NCBI GenBank assembly: GCA_014526335.1
Contig: JACTAT010000061.1
Span: forward strand, 3,500,594 to 3,564,593
DNA from: Chrysaora quinquecirrha
Lineage: Eukaryota; Cnidaria; Scyphozoa; Semaeostomeae; Pelagiidae
Direction: 5' to 3'
DNA: 64,000 nucleotides
Part shown: positions 57,301 through 64,000 of the stretch, piece after piece
Position numbering within the stretch: the first letter of the stretch is position 1
How the letters are laid out: each line of letters begins with the position of its first letter
Notes under the pieces: model-generated
Seen by the model: the letters and a program-made list of their open reading frames with translations, nothing else
The model's database searches: none
Told to the model about the DNA's origin: nothing
Program-made: the position numbers and the translations under genes

Positions 57301-60300
57301 TTTCAGAACTTTGAATAACATCAACAAGAGTTTCATTATTAAAAGTAAGTAAAAAATAATATATTTCAAAGACCAAACATGAAAAAGCTACACCTAAACT
57401 AAAACATAATTCGTTGCCAGGTTCTTTTAGAATTTGATCTGATAAAAGCACAGAACAGTGATTATTCACACAAGTGCTTCTTTTGAATAAATAGGAAGCA
57501 ATTGCTCAAAAAGTGGAACACTTGAAACAAGGAAAAAATAAATTATTGAAATTCTTACGCATCTGGTCTTTCATTTGCAGAATCACAGGATATCTGGTCA
57601 AAGAATGATTTAGACTTGTCATAATAGTATTCATCACCATTCATGCTGATTTCATCTTCACCTGCTGAAGGGCTTCTACCTCCATCCTTTTCAATGATTA
57701 CCTTCAAAAAATAAAACTAGCATTATAAAAAACACACTGCATGAGCAATAGAAGAAAAGATTACTGGACATGATCCAAGAGCTTTTGTGCTATGCAAATA
57801 TCACAGAGCTAAAGAGCTCTGTGCAATTGTTGGCAAGTATTCTGTCATATATTGCAAGGTGTTCAGGCCATTTGGCTTGCATATACTGGCCTTCAGCAGT
57901 GCAATAAAAGTTCATTTTTTACTTTTCAGAAAATACAAGGAGAGTTTTTCCCTTAAGAGGCATATCACAGCTAGTTGGATTTTAGGCTGGCTGCATAATC
58001 ACAAAGTTGCTAACAATGCAACTGGAGATGTTGAAACATTGCAGTTGAACTCTCCAAGTTATTTGTTTTGAGGTTCTGTTCCTTTTTGCCCTTTGTGCTC
58101 AGCTTTCCTCACTCGATACACATTAAATATACGTCTCTTGAATTGCAAGGGCAAAGAAAGCATTTTTTTGGTTAGCTTTATTCACCATAATAGCAGGAGA
58201 TTGCTCACACGACAATTCTCCCACTGCATAGCAGAAATGGTTCCCGGCTGCATAGCTCAATTTCACATATAAAATCTCCTTATTGGTGAAAGTGCTTGGC
58301 ATATGAAAAAATAAATGCATATGATAATGCTGCTACTCAACATGCAAAGAAATTTAGCAAATAATTAAACATTTAAAAAGGAAAAAAATATTCTATCAAT
58401 TTCACATACATCATCTTCATCTTTCATTGAAAGATTTTTCTTCAGTGAAGTTAGCAATTCTCTCTCAACTTCCTCTTTGTTGAATTTTGCATTTGAGCTT
58501 TCAAAATCAAAATCCTGATCAAACTTTGTTCTGTGGTATGAACCTCTGCCACGGCCTCTGCGCATGCCTCTTCCCCGTCCTCTTCCACCTCTTGCTCCTC
58601 TTCCCAAGTCTGCAGACTGTGAATGACTTTGATGAGAGTCTGAAAGAATTATAAATTGCATCAAATATGCTTTTCAATAGTATAGGTTAATATTTGTCTA
58701 ATAAATTTGGTGGCATTCTGTTGAAACAGCCTTCTGCAACGCGCTCTCTGATGGATTCAAATTTTAATAGACATAAGAAGGAAGACTATTTATATCATTT
58801 AAGAGTGACACATAAGTACCATAACTCAATTTATATAAATTTAAAATTTAGAGACGAAGATCACATAGATCGAAACATGAGTAGAATATATATGTATATT
58901 TTTGACTTGTGTATATGATAAGTATTCTTTGACATCTTTAGAAAATTTTTGGAATTTGCAAATGATATATATCAATTCCATGTAAGAGGTTTGTCTATTT
59001 CTGGCCTGCTTAAAACAGAAATGAATGTATCCATCTATCTATATATTTATGGTAGTTGTTATTCCATTTCTTGCTGCAGTGAAAATATAAAATAACCTAC
59101 AAGTTATAAAATGCAGATAAAATAACTAAACAAAGAAAAATTCATTAAATACCTTCTTTTTCTTCAGTTTCTTTCTTCCTTTGAGCAGTCGAGGAAGGTT
59201 TTTCCTTTTCCTTCATTATATTATTTCTAGTTTTAGAATTTTCATTGCTTTTTGCATCATTGACATCTACCTCCTTGTTGTCAACATTTCTCTTAGCACT
59301 TCTTGCATGAACTTGTTCTTTATTTCTATCTCTAGACTGATCATAATTGCTCCTAGTTTTCTCCTTATTCTTATCCTCATTCTCTCTTTGCTGGCTCCTT
59401 GGTTTTTGCTGCTCATTATCTCTATTTTGTTTTCTCACAGTTGACTGATCATGGTTTCTCTGTACTGCTCTATCACTTTGTTGTTCATTCTCTCTACTGC
59501 GCCAGTTACGTTTCTGTTCCCGTTGTGCTCTTGGTGCTTCCATCTGGCTACCAGATGGCTTATCATTGGCATGTTGTTCTCTTCTCATCTCTGGTGACAA
59601 ACTTCTTTTTTCTTGCACTTCTCTGTGTGAATGCCTAAAACTTGCAGTGCTGTTGCTTGGTGGAGATGGACTCTGACGATAACTTCTATCAAAAGGAGAT
59701 GACCTTGAGTTTCTCTCATTATTCTGACCAATAACAGACGATAATGGCATGCCGGTTGAAGGTCTGAATCCAATAGGGTATCCAAATGTAGGAATCCTCC
59801 AAATGGCCCATAACTTTGATGGGGAAAATGACTGCCCATTTGCATTGGCACCTGTGGTTGATACATGTTGGGCTGTGTTGTTCCAGTCTGAAAGATAATC
59901 AATATAATTCAATAACCAAGTTGAGGTGATTAATATGTTGTACATTTAAGAATAATTGTTGGACAAATAATTATTTTACTCTGAAAATGCTTTTTTGAGC
60001 AAAAAATTATAATATGGGACAAACGTTTTTTAACTATTTTACTTTGACCAACAAAGACTCTGGGCCAGGAGCCCAAATGAGGGGGGGTGTGGGGGGTGTG
60101 ACACCCCCCAATAATTTTTCCAAACGGTCCCAGTAGCTACTTTATAGTGATAAAGTCGGTCCCGATCCAGCTCTGAACTAAATTATTTCCATTTTCAATA
60201 GTAATAAACAGAGTTGTACCCGAAACCCAAAGAAAAATTGGTAAAAAATTGCTCTCATGCAGATCATTGAACATTGAATTTAATTCACCACGCTTTTTGC

Positions 60301-61518
60301 ATAGCAGGAAATAGTGATGATGTTTCCTTGAAAGAACAAATTAGCAAACAAAAGGGCCAGAGCAGCTAAGCGGGACAACTTTAGGCCAATTGCAACCCAA
60401 TCCCTTCATGACAGTACAATGTATTGGTAGTCAATACTGCCGTTAGTGAGGAGATGCCTAGCTGTACAACAAATGGCCTTATTTTTTTATTTTTCTGGAC
60501 AATTCCGGGCGCCAGGCGACAACATCGACATAAATTTTGACAAAAATTGTTGTTTCTTAGGTTTTCTTCAACAGCTGGGCTGGGCAAAAATTACATTAAA
60601 AGAGTCCTGAAATGGTCACCAGAGCGATTCTAGCAACCCAATTTTTCAAAATTTTCCGGGGGAGCATGCCCCCGAACCACCCTAGGTGGGTGCGCTTTTT
60701 GGCACACAAAGACCAATACCCTTCGGTCCCACTTCATGACACCCCCCCCAATAATTTTTCGATTTGCGCCCCTGCTCTGGGCAAACAGTCAAGAGGTCAA
60801 CAAACAATAAAAAAGTTGTTCTTTCATTGCTTTTTTAAGCAATATCATGAAATAAAGAAAATTTCATTTTTTATTGCTTTTTTACTAAAAAGAACCAAAA
60901 AAGCCTTCAAAATCTATGTTAAATTGAATGTGAGTGCTATTGAAAACATTTTACACCAAAGTGATTTGCAGGGAAGCCCCTCATTTCTGTGGCTTTATTA
61001 TGTGAATTCTTTATTTTATTTGTCTCCCTATGTAAATAATCAAGAGCACAAATCCAAAAATATCCAAAAAGCATAAGTGCAAAAATATGTTGAGAAAGGC
61101 CAAGTGGAGAGCGAGTCTGACTCGCAATCTATGGCTGTGGGTTTAATCCAAACCAAAGTCAATTTTGCCACGAAGATTGAGGAGAGGCACAACTCTATAA
61201 AACTCCAGGCAAAGACAAAAGGAATAACAAGGGATGATCACAACAACAGGAATGACAGGGGTAGCATTAACCCAGGGCTGTTCAGGGGTCTCCCTCACCT
61301 TGCAAAGGCAGCAAATGTACATGCCTATCTATCTATATCTAATATATTTACTTGAACTATTGCTGGGTCCTGTGCAACTTGATTGCTTCTGCTTTTTGGC
61401 CCTTCTGCCACATGAAGATCATCTATATCACTTCCTCTGAATACAATATATTCATAAATCTCATTTCTTTCTGGCACTCTGTTCTCTGCTACCCTGTGTT
61501 CAGTTCCAAAAGATTTTA
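54335..61518 (-). CDS. LSM14: LSM14/RAP55-family mRNP protein, 5' partial, with a frameshift
   Basis: Minus-strand exons: 61352-61518, 59153-59887, 58410-58639, 57559-57701, 55242-55471 and a tentative last one at 54342 (TGA at 54335-54337). The first exon(s), with the start of the LSm fold, lie beyond 64000. Exon one here gives SFGTEHR, then IYEYIVFRGSDIDDLHV, the end of the LSm domain, and QDPAIVQ. The next gives SYGPFG and, after a frame change, IPTFGYPIGF followed by a long Arg/Gln/Asn-rich stretch. Then come an RGG run and the DFDF box (FDQDFDFESSNAKFNKEEV), the FFD box (YYYDKSKSFFDQISCD), the TFG box (NVETFGL) and a second RGG run ending YEFDFEAAG. LSM14 proteins sit in P-bodies and repress translation with DDX6 and EDC4. 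Phases agree at every junction once one base is restored near 59798. Alternative C-termini are possible. Paralogue A or B is not assignable. Confidence 0.92.
54740..54990 (-). repeat. Dispersed repeat, reverse copy of the 45660/46237 family
   Basis: GTCTGACACTCCTCAGA, AATGTCAGAAACAGACC, CCAATCAGCTTGCGGGATA and TTTTGTCTACACAGAATCG match the family in reverse. It lies between the last two LSM14 exons. Confidence 0.75.
55873..56203. mobile_element. MITE with TAGACCTTTTCAA termini
   Basis: 331 bp with perfect 13-bp inverted ends (TAGACCTTTTCAA and TTGAAAAGGTCTA). The interior shares AGGCTTTGACCATC, CACTTTGCACCTA and AAAATCAATA blocks with 33905-34215 and 35840-36125. It lies in an LSM14 intron. 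Confidence 0.9.
59153..59887 (-). CDS. LSM14: LSM14 large exon carrying an apparent 1-nt deletion
   Basis: 735-bp exon, entered in phase 0 from the LSm exon and left in phase 1, as the next exon's Asp codon needs. Those two facts require a length of 3n+1, but 735 is 3n. In the entry frame it reads TGTTQPNMYQPQVPMQMG, then HQSYGPFGG. In the other frame it reads RIPTFGYPIGF and stays open to the donor. The family sequence GPFGRIPT would need GGAAGG where the minus strand has GGAGG (about 59797-59801). Confidence 0.85.
60055..60785. repeat. Two direct copies of a G/C-run dispersed repeat
   Basis: GACACCCCCCAATAATTTTT is near 60100 and again near 60738 in the same orientation, each next to a G-rich tract (GGAGCCCAAATGAGGGGGGG and CCGGGGGAGCATGCCC). 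Similar fragments lie at 19490-19560 and 21840-21960. In the intron upstream of the LSM14 large exon. Confidence 0.5.
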
Positions 61519-62539
61519 CTAAAAAAAAATAAATAAAATTTACTTTAAGCAAGCAAAACAAAATGGTCAATATTATATTTCAAAGTCTTAAACAGGCTTT
61601 TAGTGACCTAGTTTAGTATGTTTTCACCAAAGTAAAAACATTGTTGCAAGATCAAATGCATTTGCATGTAGAATACAGAAAGAAAGTTGTCTTGAAAAAC
61701 AGCCATATTGATTAAACAAAAGTTGTGATTGTAATTAGAAGTTTAAAAAACATCTGATAAGCCTTCATTTCATTGGGGAAGATTTTGATGCAGATATTGA
61801 CATTTTAAGTGGTTTGAAATCAGAATTGATGCAAAGTAATGCACTTGAAACAAGCAGGCACAAAGGAATTTTGAAGCAAGAATTGCTGTAAACCAGATAC
61901 AACTTTGCACAAAATCTTCTTTGTAAAAATCAGTATTCCTTTGAAAAATAATTTTGATGAGTTCTTAAAGACTACCTTTTAAATTGAAAAATTTTGTATA
62001 TTACTGCACTGATAATTCAATAAAAATCCTTGGATTCACAGCTTGAGAATGTGACAGTGGTATTTAAACAAAAAATCTCCTAAATGAATATCATACGTCC
62101 ACTTATATGTCACAAATAAACATTGAGATTTAATTAGAAATAAATGGTAGAATAAAGATTTGGATTGAATTTTTGTTAGAAGTTAATATGGGATTTTACC
62201 AAAAAAGATATACCAAAAGAGATGTGCTCAAAAATGTAATCCTTTGTTTATGTGAGCTTTAAGCATCTTAGTCCTCTAGCCTCAATCATCACATTTCCTC
62301 AAAATATCAAACATCAACCAATTTGACTCTGGTGATGGCCCTAAAATTTACCAAAATATTGACAATTTTGGTCTGGACAACAAATCAAGATCTGTATCTT
62401 GAAAGATGTTTTCAGGAATGAAATTTAAATAAATTCAATTACAACTTTCAGAAATGATGCCATGAAGTATCAAGCATAATTTTTTTGTCTTTATGGTGTG
62501 AAAGTAATTGTTTTTTCAACAAGTGGCATACCACAATAG

Positions 62540-62705
62540 ATGGGATTTAAAAAAAACCTGGACTGCATGACATGAAAACCAATGACAATCCCATTGACCT
62601 AAAGAGCTAATTGTCAAGCAACTCTCTAAGTCATACAGTCCAAGGCTCTCCTCTCTATTGGCTTTTTATCTTGGCTATGTTGAGCCTTCTTCAGTAAACC
62701 ATACA
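62540..62705. repeat. Second copy of the tRNA-like foldback repeat
   Basis: ATGGGATT, CCTGGACTGCATGACATG, CCTAAAGAGCTAATTG and CAACTCTCTAAGTCATACAG correspond to blocks of 38105-38270. Confidence 0.5.
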
Positions 62706-62949
62706 TATTGATATACTGTATATTCTTCATGAACCCAAAATTCATCATTGGCTCTCTGATCCTGAAGTACAAGTTCAAATCTCATCTACTTTGGTATGCT
62801 TCTCATGCAAAATATTTTGTTTTGTACAATGCTTTGTATTAGCCCACAACTTCCAGTGACCATCTTCAGAAGGCATCATCACGGAAGTAAGGTTTTGTCA
62901 AATATAAATGTAGAATAACACATTTATTTTCATTTTATTATTAAAAGGG

Positions 62950-63290
62950 CAACAGGACAAGTCAGCCCACTACTAGTCGGCCCACCATATGTTGGACAAG
63001 TCGGCCCACCATGTGTTATACAAGTCAGCTTGTCAGCGTATAACAAGTTGACCCACTAAAATGTAATACATTTGAAACATGTGCACTGTTAAAGCAGGGG
63101 TTTTGGGGTGGCAGCCCCAAATATCCCAAAATAACAAAATAACTAGTATATAACATTGTTGGCTGACATTGCGGTGGGCCAACTTGTCCATGGAGCTGAT
63201 AGGGGTGGGCCAACTTGGTAGTGGGCTGACTTGGCAGTGGGCCAACTTGGCAGTGCTGACTTGGCAGTGGGCCAACTTGCCTAGAAAGCA
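62950..63290. repeat. Foldback of GTGGGCYAACTTG repeats
   Basis: The left part has CAAGTCRGCCCACYA units (three) and the right part TAGTGGGCTGACTTGG or GTGGGCCAACTTGG units (about five), so the sequence folds on itself. The centre contains GGTGGCAGCCCCAAATAT, also found at 11476-11500. Confidence 0.75.
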
Positions 63291-63619
63291 TAAAAAGGTG
63301 ATGCTTCAAGTGATCCTGTCTATTATATTAACAGCATGATATTGTATGTTTTTCTGCTAATTTCAGTGTGATATTTTTATAAAATTGTGATGTCTTTTTT
63401 CCCAATTCTATTGTTTCAGCAGCAAATTAAATTTAGCAAGCTTATATTAGAGTTGAATGTGGATGGCAAAGTTTTTATGTAGCATTCTATTCAACCCCGG
63501 GGATCAGGCTGAGCTGTAGTATTCCTGAAACTTGGAGAATATTCAAGTTAGCTCTGGTTGGGTAATCAAGGGTGTACTGAAAAGTAATGAATAACAACCA
63601 TCAAGGGAAACCAGACAAA

Positions 63620-63765
63620 ACAACAATGCTAACATTACCCAGGGGCAATTCAATCTTCAAAAAGGTGTACAAGGCTTTTAGTACATACAGGTTTCTAAGG
63701 GATTTCAATGAAAACAATATAGGTTTTAAAGCTAGTAGAGCATACGAGATGTGAATTGCGCCTTG
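63620..63765. mobile_element. GGGGCAATTCAC-family element
   Basis: It starts CCAGGGGCAATTCAATC and ends GATGTGAATTGCGCC. The interior contains GGTGTACAAGGC and GAAAACAATATAGG blocks. Confidence 0.6.
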
Positions 63766-63884
63766 AATATTACCATGATAAAAATGCAAAATTGAAAAAA
63801 AGAAAAAGAAAAGATTTCTAAATTCTCTCCTAGTTTCCTAAACTAGAAAAAAAAACAATTTTAACAATAATACACTTATTTTTT

Positions 63885-64000
63885 TAATAAGCAACCGCTC
63901 AATAAGCAACTAGGGCTGAACTGACCCTAACATTAAGCAACTTGAGGGCTCAATTGAATTCTGTAAGCAACTAAGAAGTCAAACAACCAAGCTTATGCGC
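63885..64000. mobile_element. Left part of an AAGCAACT-motif MITE, cut by the window end
   Basis: It starts TACACTTATTTTTTTAATAA. TAAGCAAC occurs four times before about 63975. Same subfamily as 37769-38031. Confidence 0.7.

Larger units (their letters stand above)
61519..64000. other. Upstream LSM14 intron or flank with repeats
   Basis: No LSm-domain start exon was found here, so it most likely lies beyond the window. The stretch holds a tRNA-like foldback copy (62540-62705), a GTGGGC foldback (62950-63290), a GGGGCAATTCAC element (63620-63765) and the start of an AAGCAACT element (63885-63990). 61560-62500 shows nothing recognisable. Confidence 0.55.

Overview
The window looks like nuclear DNA of an invertebrate animal, most plausibly a cnidarian of the coral or sea anemone type. 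It is AT-rich, its genes are split into many short exons with GT-AG introns of about 0.4 to 3 kb, and most of the rest is miniature inverted-repeat elements, tRNA-derived SINEs, microsatellites and satellite DNA. The clade is an inference from overall character. No bacterial, organellar or viral gene was recognised.

Four genes can be supported, all on the minus strand. From right to left they are: (1) an LSM14/RAP55 homologue of mRNP and P-body translational control (54335-61518), whose first exon(s) lie beyond the right edge; (2) a complete 12-exon saccharopine dehydrogenase-like oxidoreductase, SCCPDH (39090-51802), whose exons sum to exactly 420 codons including the stop; (3) a small three-exon gene for a Lys-rich protein of about 93 residues, perhaps an RBIS-like ribosome biogenesis factor (34265-37442); (4) a MATE/SLC47-type multidrug and toxin extrusion transporter (5352-18912), followed through eleven exons with one short exon not located and the C-terminal part not found. 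The ORFs of these genes are too short to recognise without splicing. The models were built by reading exon peptides, splice sites and codon phase on the minus strand. I see no sign that the four genes act in one pathway.

Layout: 1-4408 is a 54-bp (18-codon) minisatellite with a ~2.1-kb higher-order duplication, probably inside or just beyond the 3' part of the MATE gene. 5352-18912 is the MATE gene, its introns filled with inverted-repeat elements, a SINE and microsatellites. 18913-34264 is intergenic and dominated by trinucleotide and hexanucleotide repeats (20.1-23.8 kb) and an ~8.5-kb satellite with a ~196-bp monomer (24262-32770). 34265-37442 is the small gene. 39090-51802 is SCCPDH, whose introns hold several related elements with TAAGAA-type repeated motifs. 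51803-54334 is intergenic with a degenerate minisatellite split by an inserted element. 54335-61518 is LSM14, with an apparent 1-nt deletion in its large exon. 61519-64000 is non-coding sequence with foldback repeats.

The most notable observations are the LSM14 frameshift, a 17-nt microexon next to a 41-nt intron in the MATE gene, a group of inverted-repeat elements in which each copy carries its own concerted version of a short repeated motif, and the two large tandem arrays. I found no previously undescribed multi-gene system.
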